A stretch of DNA of 64,000 nt, taken from NCBI GenBank assembly GCA_945861855.1, contig CAMAWG010000006.1, positions 1 through 64,000 of the forward strand, in the 5' to 3' direction. The DNA is from Rhodoplanes serenus. GTDB taxonomy: Bacteria; Pseudomonadota; Alphaproteobacteria; Rhizobiales; Xanthobacteraceae. This document shows positions 35,764-42,843 of the stretch, in pieces. A program made the position numbers and the translations under genes. How positions within the stretch are numbered: position 1 is the first letter of the stretch; every line of letters starts with the position of its first letter. The notes below the pieces were generated by a model. The model saw nothing but the letters and a program-made list of their open reading frames with translations, was not told where the DNA came from and did not search any database.

Positions 35764-37131
35764 ATGAACACGTCCTTTTTCGGCGAGATGCTCAACAGCA
35801 TTACCGAGCGCGGCCGGGCGCTGCTCGATCGCACCCGGGACCGCCGGGGCAATGCCGCCGCGCGCTCCGAAAGCCTGGCGGAATTGTGCGAGGAGCTGCT
35901 GACCGGCCGCGGCGAGGCGTCCGGCGTGGCGCTGGCCGAGGAGATTCTTTCCAAATATGCCGAGCTGACCATCGGCCCGCGCATCGCATTCTTCGAGGCG
36001 CTGGCGAACCGTTTCGGCCCCGACCGCGAGAAGCTCGATGCCGCCGTCGCCGCCTGGCAGGCCGCTCCGTCCGACAAGACCGCTGCGCAAATTCATGCCG
36101 CAGCCGAGGCCCGCCGGCAGGAGCTGCTGCGGCGGCTCAATCTGGCGCCGGGCGGGACCGCCGTGCTGGTGCGCATGCGCGAGCAGCTTCTCGATGCGCT
36201 CGATCATCGCGAGGACCTCAAGGCGGTCGACGCCGACTTCGTTCATCTGTTCTCGTCGTGGTTCAACCGCGGCTTCCTGGTGTTGCGCCGGATCGACTGG
36301 GCGACCCCGGCGATGATCCTGGAGAAGATCATCCGCTACGAGGCGGTGCACCGCATCCGGAGCTGGGAGGACTTGCGCCGCCGCATCGATTCGCCAGACC
36401 GTCGCTGCTACGCCTTCTTCCATCCGGCGCTGCTGGACGAGCCGCTGATCTTCGTCGAGATCGCGTTGTCGCGCGAAATCCCGGACGCGATCGCGCCGAT
36501 CCTGTCGGTGCAACGCGACGGCATCGAGCCGGACAAGGCCACCACCGCGGCGTTCTATTCGATCTCCAACTGCCAGCGCGGCCTGGCCGGGGTCTCGTTC
36601 GGCAATTTCCTCATCAAGCAGGTGGTGCAGGAAATCTCGCGCGAGAACCCGAGGCTCAAGATCTTCGTAACGCTGTCGCCGGCGCCGGACTTCGCCCGCT
36701 GGCTCGACCGCGAGCGCAAGGCCGAAAGCTCCCAGGCGCTTTCGCCGGAGGATCGCACGGCACTCGAAGGTCTCGACCGGCAGGGCTGGTGGCAGATGCC
36801 GCAACTGCGCGAGCCGATGCAGGAACCGTTGCTGCGCGCGGCGGCGTACTACTATCTACGGGCGAAGAACCGCCGCGGCCTGCCGCAGGATGCTGTGGCG
36901 CGTTTCCATCTCGGCAACGGTGCGCGGCTTGAGCGCCTCAACTGGCTCGCCGACGGCAGCGACAACGGCATGACCCAGTCGCACGGGCTGATGGTGAACT
37001 ATCTTTACGACCTCGACGATATCGAGAAGAATCACGAGGCCTATGCGGAGGGCCGCCGCGTTGTGGCGTCAAGCGCGGTCCGCCGGCTAGTGCGTGGCGT
37101 CGCGGCCGACCTCGTGCCGGTGGCGGGATAG
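35764..37131 (+). CDS. matA: Malonyl-CoA decarboxylase
   Basis: This 455-residue protein matches malonyl-CoA decarboxylase (MCD), which converts malonyl-CoA to acetyl-CoA and CO2. An N-terminal helical domain covers about 1-190 and the acetyltransferase-like domain about 190-455. AFFHPALLDEPLIFVEIAL is at about 217-235, FYSISNCQRGLAGVSFGNF at about 264-282, and the catalytic His407 lies in QSHGLMVNYLYD. Start 35764 is taken from family length; the frame is open upstream to 35407 across the CoA-transferase gene. It is next to a RutE-like reductase. The pair suggests handling of malonate or malonic semialdehyde made by a catabolic route. Confidence 0.93.
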   Translation: MNTSFFGEMLNSITERGRALLDRTRDRRGNAAARSESLAELCEELLTGRGEASGVALAEEILSKYAELTIGPRIAFFEALANRFGPDREKLDAAVAAWQAAPSDKTAAQIHAAAEARRQELLRRLNLAPGGTAVLVRMREQLLDALDHREDLKAVDADFVHLFSSWFNRGFLVLRRIDWATPAMILEKIIRYEAVHRIRSWEDLRRRIDSPDRRCYAFFHPALLDEPLIFVEIALSREIPDAIAPILSVQRDGIEPDKATTAAFYSISNCQRGLAGVSFGNFLIKQVVQEISRENPRLKIFVTLSPAPDFARWLDRERKAESSQALSPEDRTALEGLDRQGWWQMPQLREPMQEPLLRAAAYYYLRAKNRRGLPQDAVARFHLGNGARLERLNWLADGSDNGMTQSHGLMVNYLYDLDDIEKNHEAYAEGRRVVASSAVRRLVRGVAADLVPVAG

Positions 37132-37166
37132 CCGCAGAAATTTGACTTTTCACGGACCTCTCCCGG

Positions 37167-37244
37167 CCTCATGGTGAGGAGCGTTGCGAAGCAACGCGTC
37201 TCGAACCATCGGGACGCGCCCTTCGGGCGCTCCTCAGGATGAGG
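37167..37244. repeat. Dispersed palindromic repeat, family D
   Basis: The ends CCTCATGGTGAGGA and TCCTCAGGATGAGG face each other, with an inner GTTGCGAAGCAAC hairpin and CGTCTCGAACCATCGGGACG between. The look, CTCATGGTGAGGAGCG...GCGCTCCTCAGGATGAGG, is one of the commonest intergenic repeats of Bradyrhizobium-like genomes (from memory). It lies between malonyl-CoA decarboxylase and the RutE-like gene and would be transcribed if these form an operon. Confidence 0.8.
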
Positions 37245-37260
37245 TGGATTGGAGTCAGCG

Positions 37261-37869
37261 ATGAACGACAGCACCACAGTGAAACCCGTCATCCCCGACG
37301 CCGCGCTCGACCGGCTCTGGCGCACGGCGCGCAGCTTCGACGACTACACGGCGCAGCCGGTGACGGATGCGGAGCTGCGCGCGATTCACGATCTGGCGAA
37401 GTGGGGGCCGACCACGGCAAACTCGCAGCCGCAGCGCGTGGTGTTTATTCGCAGCGCCGAGGCCAAGGAAAAGCTTTCGCCGGCGCTGTCATCGCAGAAC
37501 AAGAAGAAGGCCATGAGCGCGCCGGTGGTGGCGATCCTCGCCTATGACATGCGTTTCTTCGAGCATCTGCCGCGCATCTTCCACAATCCGGCGGCGCGGA
37601 GCTGGTACGAGACGACGCCGGACGCGATCCGCACCACGGCGCTGCGCAACGCCACCTTGCAGGGCGCCTATCTGATGCTGGCGGCCCGCGCGATCGGGCT
37701 CGACTGCGGGCCGATGTCGGGCTTCAAGAACGACGTGGTGGATGCGGCGTTCTTCCCGGACGGGCGCTTCAAGTCGAATTTCCTGTGCTGCCTCGGCCAC
37801 GGCGATCCTTCGACCTTGCCGAAGCAGGACTATCGCTTCGGCTTCGACGAAGTCTGCAGCATTGTCTAG
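37261..37869 (+). CDS. Nitroreductase-family protein, malonic semialdehyde reductase-like (RutE)
   Basis: This 202-residue FMN-binding nitroreductase-family protein belongs to the RutE/HadB group. RSFDDYTAQPVTDAELRAIHDLAKWGPTT is the family N-terminus, FMN contacts fall around GPTTANSQP (about 48-56) and IGLDCGPMSGF (about 146-156), and the end is DYRFGFDEV. RutE reduces malonic semialdehyde to 3-hydroxypropionate in pyrimidine breakdown. The other rut genes are absent here. The neighbour is malonyl-CoA decarboxylase, so a link through malonate semialdehyde is plausible. Start 37261 gives the typical length. Confidence 0.85.
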   Translation: MNDSTTVKPVIPDAALDRLWRTARSFDDYTAQPVTDAELRAIHDLAKWGPTTANSQPQRVVFIRSAEAKEKLSPALSSQNKKKAMSAPVVAILAYDMRFFEHLPRIFHNPAARSWYETTPDAIRTTALRNATLQGAYLMLAARAIGLDCGPMSGFKNDVVDAAFFPDGRFKSNFLCCLGHGDPSTLPKQDYRFGFDEVCSIV

Positions 37870-37870
37870 C

Positions 37871-37914
37871 GCATGATCTTGTCCGAAAACCGGTCCCACT
37901 TTTCGGGATCATGC
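37871..37914. repeat. Short palindromic repeat in a convergent gap, possible bidirectional terminator
   Basis: GCATGATC (37871-37878) and GATCATGC (37907-37914) are perfect inverted arms; the inner part CCGAAAACCGG...TTTTCGG pairs as well. Elements of this sequence are common in Hyphomicrobiales intergenic space. It fills almost the whole gap between two convergent genes, RutE-like (+) and amidotransferase (-), where it could end transcription from both sides. Confidence 0.65.
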
Positions 37915-37921
37915 GCGGCGT

Positions 37922-38788
37922 CTAACCCCGCCCGCGCTTGGCACGGGTTGGCAGCACCTGGTACTCGAGCCAGTTCGCTACTTCGCCGGTGCGAAGCTTC
38001 TTGTCCAGCACGTTCCGGCTGATGCCGTAGCGCCAGGACAGCCGCTTCTCGGCGGGGTTGGTGTCGAGCGCGACGAGGTCGCCTGCGAAGGTCGCGATCT
38101 CCTTCGTGTCGAGAAAGAAGCCCTCGTCGATCAGGCGCAGCCCGATGCGGCGCACGATCGCCGCGATCTCGCGCAGCGGATATTCGGGGTGATACTGCAC
38201 GCCCCAGGCGACCGCGCCGTTGACGCGGATTTCCGCGCTCTGGACGTTGGACACCTCGTTGGTGGCGAGCACGGTGGTGCCGGGGGCGAGCGTCTCCACC
38301 TCGTCGAGATGCACGGTCGGCGCGTTGAACACCTCGGGCTTGCCCACATACATCGGATGCTTGCGGCCGGGCTCGGTCAGCTTGATGCGCCGGCCGAAGC
38401 CGATCTCGCGCCCCTTCGGATTCTTGCGCACGCCGCCGCCGGCGGCGACGGTGAGCACCTGCAAGCCCCAGCAGCTTCCGAACGCCGGCGTCCCGGAGCC
38501 GAGCACGGCGCGGGCCAACTCGATCTGCCGCGTGACCGCGGGCGCATCGTCGTAGACGTGCAGGCCCGATCCGGTGATGGCGACGCCGTCGTAGCCTTCG
38601 AGCGCCTGGCCGTCGGGCAGGTTCGCGCCCTCATCGCCGGGAAAGCAGACATCGACAACGGCGTTGGGCAGAAGCTCCCGGAGTAGCTCCGAGTAGCCCT
38701 TGCTCGCGACCGTGCCGCCGGCGGCCACCTGCTGGGCGCGGGTCTCCGGCGAATTTCCTTCCATCACAAGCAGTCGGGGGGCAGGCAT
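37922..38788 (-). CDS. Class I glutamine amidotransferase-like protein
   Basis: This 288-residue protein has a class-I glutamine amidotransferase domain like that of GMP synthase. The nucleophile is Cys106 (FGSCWGLQ), with His200 and Glu202 in VQYHPEY, so the triad is complete. A C-terminal extension of about 70 residues follows. No synthetase domain is attached. Stand-alone proteins of this type hydrolyse glutamine or gamma-glutamyl amides such as gamma-glutamyl-putrescine relatives. It is convergent with the RutE-like gene and divergent from the S1C gene. The substrate is unknown. Confidence 0.85.
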   Translation of the reverse strand: MPAPRLLVMEGNSPETRAQQVAAGGTVASKGYSELLRELLPNAVVDVCFPGDEGANLPDGQALEGYDGVAITGSGLHVYDDAPAVTRQIELARAVLGSGTPAFGSCWGLQVLTVAAGGGVRKNPKGREIGFGRRIKLTEPGRKHPMYVGKPEVFNAPTVHLDEVETLAPGTTVLATNEVSNVQSAEIRVNGAVAWGVQYHPEYPLREIAAIVRRIGLRLIDEGFFLDTKEIATFAGDLVALDTNPAEKRLSWRYGISRNVLDKKLRTGEVANWLEYQVLPTRAKRGRG

Positions 38789-38903
38789 GAATTCGGGACA
38801 CTGACTTTCCGCCGCCGAAACACGCTGGCAGCACCCGAATATATATGGTGACGGGGGCCCATTTGCAGGGGTTTGGCGATGGCGGGCGGGTGGGTTGCAG
38901 CGC

Positions 38904-38909
38904 TATAAT
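38904..38909 (+). promoter_or_regulatory. Candidate -10 box upstream of the S1C gene
   Basis: A perfect TATAAT lies 44 bases upstream of the chosen start at 38953 and 20 bases upstream of the alternative start at 38929. No good -35 hexamer is found at the right distance, so the call rests on the -10 match and its position alone. Confidence 0.3.
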
Positions 38910-38952
38910 TTTATGGAACGGACGGCGCATGGCCGTCCGCGCGAGGTCGGTC

Positions 38953-39963
38953 ATGCACAGCGCCCGTCGCGCCGGCTCCAGCTTCCGTAAGTTCCTCCTG
39001 ATCGCGATCCTCGCGCTCGCGATGGGCTTGCCCGCGCCCGCCCAGGCCGCGACTCTGGACGAGCTTGTCTCCGCGGTCGTGCGTATCAAGACCTTCATCA
39101 ACCCCGACGGCACCTCGGTGACGAACCTCGGCCGGGAGCGCGAGGGCTCGGGCATCGTCATCGACGAGAGCGGCCTCGTTCTTACCATCGGCTATCTGAT
39201 GGTGGAGGCGCACGCCGCCGAGATCGTCACCGGCTCCGGCCGCACCTTGGCCGCGACTGTCGTCGGCTACGACCACGAGACCGGCTTCGGGCTCCTGCGA
39301 ACGCTTGAGCCGCCGAAGATCAAGCCGCTCGCCATCGGCCGGTCGGCGGATCTCAAGGAGCAGGATCCGGCGCTGGTGATGAGCTACGGCGGCGCGGGCG
39401 CCGTGCTGCCGGTGCATGTCGTCAGCCGCCGCGAGTTCACCGGAAGCTGGGAGTATCTGGTCGAGGGCGCGATCTTCACCAGCCCGCCGCATCCCGCCTG
39501 GAGCGGGGCGGCGCTCGTCAGCCGCGAAGGCAAGCTCGTCGGCATCGGCTCGCTGATCGTCGGCGACGCCAAGGGCGACAATGAGCCCGGCCCCGGCAAC
39601 ATGTTCGTGCCGATCGATCTGCTCGGCCCGATCCTTGGCGATCTGCTCGCCCAGGGCCGCGTGGCCGGGCCGGGCAAGCCCTGGCTCGGCGTCAACGCGC
39701 AGGCGGTGCACGGCAGGTTGCTGGTCGGCCGGGTCGCGCCGGGCAGTCCCGCGGCGCAGGCCGGGCTCAAGCGCGGCGACATCATCGTCGGCGTCAACGG
39801 CGAAAAGACCAGGACGCTGTCGGAGCTCTATCGCAAGGTCTGGGCGATCGGCGCGGCCGGCGTGACGGTGCCGCTCGACGTGATGTCCAACAGCGAGCCG
39901 CGCCGCTTCGATCTGGAATCGGTCAACCGGCTCGACACGCTCAAGCTGCAATCGACGTTTTAG
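38953..39963 (+). CDS. S1C (DegP/HtrA-like) protein with PDZ domain, catalytic His and Asp lost
   Basis: This 336-residue exported protein has a signal peptide at 1-32 (FRKFLLIAILALAMGLPAPAQA), a trypsin-like domain at about 35-235 and a PDZ domain at about 243-325 (PWLGV...VAPGSPAAQAGLKRGDIIVGVNG). Against DegP, the catalytic His falls on Tyr81 (LTIGYLM, for TNNHV), the Asp on Gly111 (ETGFGLL, for TDLAV), while Ser184 remains in an altered loop (PAWSGAALV, for GNSGGPL). It is therefore probably a pseudoprotease acting as chaperone or sensor in the periplasm. Start 38953 has GAGG 6 bases upstream; 38929 is an alternative. Confidence 0.83.
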   Translation: MHSARRAGSSFRKFLLIAILALAMGLPAPAQAATLDELVSAVVRIKTFINPDGTSVTNLGREREGSGIVIDESGLVLTIGYLMVEAHAAEIVTGSGRTLAATVVGYDHETGFGLLRTLEPPKIKPLAIGRSADLKEQDPALVMSYGGAGAVLPVHVVSRREFTGSWEYLVEGAIFTSPPHPAWSGAALVSREGKLVGIGSLIVGDAKGDNEPGPGNMFVPIDLLGPILGDLLAQGRVAGPGKPWLGVNAQAVHGRLLVGRVAPGSPAAQAGLKRGDIIVGVNGEKTRTLSELYRKVWAIGAAGVTVPLDVMSNSEPRRFDLESVNRLDTLKLQSTF

Positions 39964-39990
39964 CGAAAGCATTGCCGCGAGCGCGCTTTT

Positions 39991-40133
39991 CCCTCCCCGT
40001 TTCGGGGAGGGTCGCCACGAGCGAAGCGAGTGGCGGGGTGGGGCGGGCGTTCGCGTTGAGCGCAGACCCCACCCCACCCGGCTCGCGCTCGGCTTCGCCT
40101 CCGCGCGATCCACCCTCCCCACAAGGGGGAGGG
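39991..40133. repeat. REP-like palindromic repeat, family A (second copy)
   Basis: The element begins CCCTCCCCGTTTCGGGGAGGG and ends CCCTCCCCACAAGGGGGAGGG. In between, GGGGTGGGGC faces CCCCACCCC and AGCGAAGCGAG is present as in the copy at 10699-10816. It lies just after the S1C gene and is followed by the structured block at 40.22 kb. It may help terminate transcription, but no T-run is present. Confidence 0.8.
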
Positions 40134-40221
40134 ATAGAGAGTTCGCTGCACGATCATGCGCGAACATCAGATTCGATTGTCAAACAGCCCATTTAGCCAA
40201 CGCTCCGCCGCCCCTGTTATT

Positions 40222-40590
40222 TGAGGCGCGGGGTGCGCCTTCATTCTTCCCTTCGGGCCAAGCCCGAGGGAATGGAGCGCCGAAAGGCGCAACCATCAGC
40301 CGACGCCTTGCGGCGCCGCGCGCTTTTGCGAAAAGCGCGCACGCCTCTCAGCGCTCCATCGCGGCGTTCTGGTGCGGGGGCCGGAGCCTTCCGCACTGAC
40401 CTTGGGCCGCGCTTGCCACCCGGAGCAACCGGCTCCGGTGGTCCAGCAGGCTCCCTGCGCACGGACCGTAGTGTCCGTAGGGCGGGGCCCCGAGGCCTCC
40501 CGGGAGCCCGGCTGACGAGGCCGGGCGCGCAGGCGCCGCATCCCGCCCCATCATCAAGCGTCTCATGATGACGCCCTCGGAGGGTGGGAC
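40222..40590. other. GC-rich, hairpin-dense non-coding block (possible structured RNA or large repeat)
   Basis: About 370 bases contain many perfect hairpins: AGGCGC/GCGCCT (40224-40240); GCGCC-GAAA-GGCGC with a GNRA tetraloop (40277-40290); GCGCGCTTTT-GCG-AAAAGCGCGC (40318-40340); CCGGAGC/GCTCCGG around AACCG (about 40420-40438); and CCCTCGGAGGG near the right end. AATGGAGCGC (40271-40280) can also pair with GCGCTCCAT (about 40352-40360), closing a larger domain. Open frames here are short, overlapping and of low complexity, so no protein is called. A similar element may recur in related genomes, but this cannot be checked here. Strand and function are unknown. Confidence 0.5.
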
Positions 40591-40708
40591 TCTGGCAAAG
40601 CTAAAGGCAGATTATGGCGAAAATATGGATTATATTCCTAAATAAAAATCAGGTCTGGCCTGGCTTTGCCGCGACCGGCAAAGTGGCGTCAAAGAGAGGG
40701 GCACCGCG
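40591..40708 (+). promoter_or_regulatory. AT-rich leader of the glutathione transferase gene
   Basis: After the GC-rich block the base composition drops sharply. The stretch AAATATGGATTATATTCCTAAATAAAAATC at 40621-40650 is among the most AT-rich in the window. It contains a TATATT (40631-40636) that could be a -10 box, about 78 bases before the start codon. No convincing -35 hexamer was found. It most likely holds the promoter of the gene at 40709. Confidence 0.3.
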
Positions 40709-41461
40709 ATGACCTTCACGCTCTACAACGCGCCGCAATCGACCTGCTCGCAGCGGGTGCGGTTCGTGCTCAACGCCAAGGGCCTGCCGTTCGCGGAGAA
40801 GAAGCTCGACCTGCTCGAAGGCGACCAGCTCAAGCCCGAATATCTCGCGCTCAATCCGAATGGCGTGGTGCCGACGCTCGATCACGACGGCCAGATCGTG
40901 ATCGATTCCACGGTCATCATCGAATATCTCGACGAGGTTTTTCCGGACGGCGCGAACTTCACGCCGCGCGATCCGGTCAAGCGCGCGGCGATGCGTTCGC
41001 TGATGCGTTTCATCGACGAGATGCCGGCGGCGGCCGTTCGCGTGCCGACCTTCAACCTCGCGTTCCTGCCGCGCTTTGCGGCGATGAGCGAGGCGGAGTT
41101 TCTGGCCTTCGCGGAGAGCAAGCCCTTGCGCAAGGAGTTCATGCTGGCGATGGGCCGCACCGGATTCCCGCAGAAGGAGATGGACGGCGCGCTCGGCCGG
41201 CTGCGGCGCGCCTACGAGCGCATGGAGCGGTCGATCCAGGACTCAGGCGGGCCGTGGCTGCTGGGCAAAGACATCACGCTCGCCGACGTCTCGGTGATGC
41301 CGGCGATCGTGCGGATGGCCGACCTCAACCGCGAGGGTGACTGGGCCGATCTGCCGCGCGTGGCGAAATGGTTTGAACTTATCCGCGCGCAGGCGGCGTT
41401 CAAGCCGACGTATTATCCGGGGAGCTTGTTGACGGAGCGGTTCCCGCATTTGCGGAAATGA
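40709..41461 (+). CDS. Glutathione S-transferase family protein
   Basis: This 250-residue protein has an N-terminal thioredoxin-like domain at about 1-80. The active-site region is STCSQRVR at 11-18, the cis-proline motif is VVPTLDHDG at about 53-61, and DSTVIIEYLDE at about 66-76 holds the glutamyl-binding Asp-Ser. The all-helical C-terminal domain extends to 250. The segment STCSQ suggests a beta/etherase or Ser/Cys-type active site. GSTs of this kind conjugate or reductively cleave electrophiles, isomerise maleyl-type products, or cleave lignin ethers. It stands alone, divergent in mood from the TA pair that follows. Confidence 0.88.
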   Translation: MTFTLYNAPQSTCSQRVRFVLNAKGLPFAEKKLDLLEGDQLKPEYLALNPNGVVPTLDHDGQIVIDSTVIIEYLDEVFPDGANFTPRDPVKRAAMRSLMRFIDEMPAAAVRVPTFNLAFLPRFAAMSEAEFLAFAESKPLRKEFMLAMGRTGFPQKEMDGALGRLRRAYERMERSIQDSGGPWLLGKDITLADVSVMPAIVRMADLNREGDWADLPRVAKWFELIRAQAAFKPTYYPGSLLTERFPHLRK

Positions 41462-41473
41462 GGCTTGTTGACG

Positions 41474-41782
41474 CTACTCCGCCGCGAGGATTCGAACTCG
41501 CCGCTCGACCTTCGACCAGTCCTTGGCGCGGGCTTGGCGCAACTCGTAGTCCGATTGCAGGTTCAGCCAAAGCTCGGGCGTGGTCCCGAAATATTTCCCG
41601 AGCCGCAGCGCGATCGACGCGGTGATCGCCGAGCGCCCATGCACGATATCGTTGATCCGCGCAGGATTGACGTCGATATCCCGCGCCAGCCGATTTTGGC
41701 TGAGCCCGTTGGGCTGCATGAACTCTTCCAGCAGGATTTCGCCGGGAGGAATTGGATCGAGTCGTTTTGCGGTTTTGGTCAT
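41474..41782 (-). CDS. higA: XRE-family antitoxin, HigA type
   Basis: This 102-residue protein begins RLDPIPPGEILLEEFMQPNGLSQNRLARDI, the hallmark of the HigA/VapI antitoxin family. The helix-turn-helix is at about 27-60 (SQNRLARDIDVNPARINDIVHG). ELWLNLQSDYEL at about 70-81 completes the family end. It binds and neutralises the toxin encoded directly upstream and should repress the operon. The stop is at 41474; the gene starts 8 bases after the toxin gene, in the toxin-first order typical of higBA. Confidence 0.92.
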   Translation of the reverse strand: MTKTAKRLDPIPPGEILLEEFMQPNGLSQNRLARDIDVNPARINDIVHGRSAITASIALRLGKYFGTTPELWLNLQSDYELRQARAKDWSKVERRVRILAAE

Positions 41783-41790
41783 GACTTCAC

Positions 41791-42069
41791 CTAGTGGTAG
41801 TCAACGATTTCGACGCTTTCAGCCCCGCCGTCTCGCCACACAAAGCAAATTCGCCACTGATCGTTGATGCGAATGGAATGCTGGCCCAATCGGTCCCGCT
41901 TCAGAGCTTCGAGTCGATTGCCGGGCAGAGAACGCAAGTCGTTGAGCGCTCCGGCTGCATGCAGCACCAATAGCTTTTTCCTCGCCTGACGCCCGATAGC
42001 GCGAAACCGAGGCACGTCTTCATCCGAGAACAGGCGCGCCGTTGCCATATCCTTGAACGAGCGGATCAT
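41791..42069 (-). CDS. higB: RelE/HigB-type toxin
   Basis: This 92-residue HigB/RelE-fold mRNA interferase begins MIRSFKDMATARLF. LNDLRSLPGNRLEALKRDRLGQHSIRIND at about 43-71 and QWRICFVWRDG at about 72-82 are typical of the HigB/YoeB-like plasmid-maintenance killer family. It cleaves mRNA on the ribosome when free of antitoxin. It is the first gene of the operon; an inverted repeat 13-31 bases upstream of its start is the likely operator. Confidence 0.92.
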   Translation of the reverse strand: MIRSFKDMATARLFSDEDVPRFRAIGRQARKKLLVLHAAGALNDLRSLPGNRLEALKRDRLGQHSIRINDQWRICFVWRDGGAESVEIVDYH

Positions 42070-42081
42070 GCTTCATCAAGG

Positions 42082-42100
42082 TATTCTGTTTCAGAGAATA
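42082..42100 (-). promoter_or_regulatory. Probable higBA operator
   Basis: TATTCT (42082-42087) and AGAATA (42095-42100) form an inverted repeat with a 7-base spacer. It lies immediately upstream of the toxin start codon at 42069, within the expected promoter. HigA dimers bind sites of this form to repress the operon. The call rests on symmetry and position. Confidence 0.45.
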
Positions 42101-42139
42101 GCGCAAGAAGAATGGCGCTGGCCCTGTTGTGCCGCACCG

Positions 42140-42370
42140 TCAGCGCGGGCCGACCGTGCCGAGCAGCGCCGCGATCGGATAGCCCAGGGTCCGGTCGAGA
42201 GCGATGACCGTGCTGCGCAGGAACGCCGGAGCCTGGTCGCTGTAGCCGAACGCCAGCACGGCAAACGTCACCGGCAGCGCGATTGCGATCCAGAACAGCG
42301 TCGCGATCAGCCGCGCGCGGTCCTCCGCCGCCTGCTTGGGGGAGATGTATTTCGGGACGCGGGGCGGCAT
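42140..42370 (-). CDS. Small hypothetical membrane protein
   Basis: This 76-residue protein from ATG 42370 (MPPRVPKYISPKQAAEDR) is not recognised. A short charged N-terminus is followed by one clear transmembrane helix, LIATLFWIAIALPVTFAVLAFGY at about 20-42, and a second weaker hydrophobic stretch near the C-terminus (LGYPIAALLGTVG). The open frame continues upstream to 42532, but without coding character. It is on the same strand as the next small membrane protein, with a 174-base gap. An inner-membrane location is likely; no function can be given. Confidence 0.5.
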   Translation of the reverse strand: MPPRVPKYISPKQAAEDRARLIATLFWIAIALPVTFAVLAFGYSDQAPAFLRSTVIALDRTLGYPIAALLGTVGPR

Positions 42371-42544
42371 CGGTCTGCTGTCTCCGCCGGCGACATTCCA
42401 ACGGCGCGCCGGCGGAGACACGATAGCACAAACGCGCCGGGGCATGGACCGCGCGATGCCCGCATTTGCAGAGGATATATGAAACGCCGCCCGCCCGCCG
42501 AGGCCTCCGCGGCGGGGCTTACGTCCGGCCAAAAACGCTTAAGG

Positions 42545-42709
42545 CTACTTCGCGCCCGTGGTGATCTTGGGCAGTTCCAGCTTCACCGTCGAGGTTTTCG
42601 ATCCGAGGTTGCCGGTGGCGAACAGCACGCCGACGCCGACCACCACCACAATCAGCGCGCCGACCAGGACGCCGAGCAATCCGATGCCGCCACTGCCGCC
42701 GTTAGCCAT
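42545..42709 (-). CDS. Very small single-helix membrane protein
   Basis: This 54-residue protein from ATG 42709 begins MANGGSGGIGLLGVLVGALI and has one transmembrane helix at about 8-31 (GIGLLGVLVGALIVVVVGVGVLF). A 20-residue polar tail with TSTVKLELPKITTG follows. The glycine-rich start and single helix suggest an inner-membrane small protein. It is divergent from the Rieske oxygenase gene, with about 130 bases between their starts. No homologue can be named. Confidence 0.5.
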   Translation of the reverse strand: MANGGSGGIGLLGVLVGALIVVVVGVGVLFATGNLGSKTSTVKLELPKITTGAK

Positions 42710-42843
42710 GATGCCGCTCCCTTGGGTGTCGGGCGAAGGAACGCCCGGCGGAGGAGTTTGGTTCCCGGCGGAGTGTGACGGGGACTTGCTCCCGGGTTCC
42801 CGTGCCAACACAATGGCGGACCAGCGCCTCACCCGGAGGGAAC

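Noticed and set aside
37261-37869. Part of a rut pyrimidine-degradation operon
   Set aside because: The RutE-like gene stands without rutA, B, C, D or F; its neighbour is malonyl-CoA decarboxylase.
40241-40568. Several overlapping open frames in the GC-rich block (e.g. 40221-40568 plus, 40296-40541 minus)
   Set aside because: They are low-complexity Arg/Pro/Gly frames on both strands over a stretch of nested hairpins, with no domain and no ribosome-binding site; the sequence is better described as non-coding.
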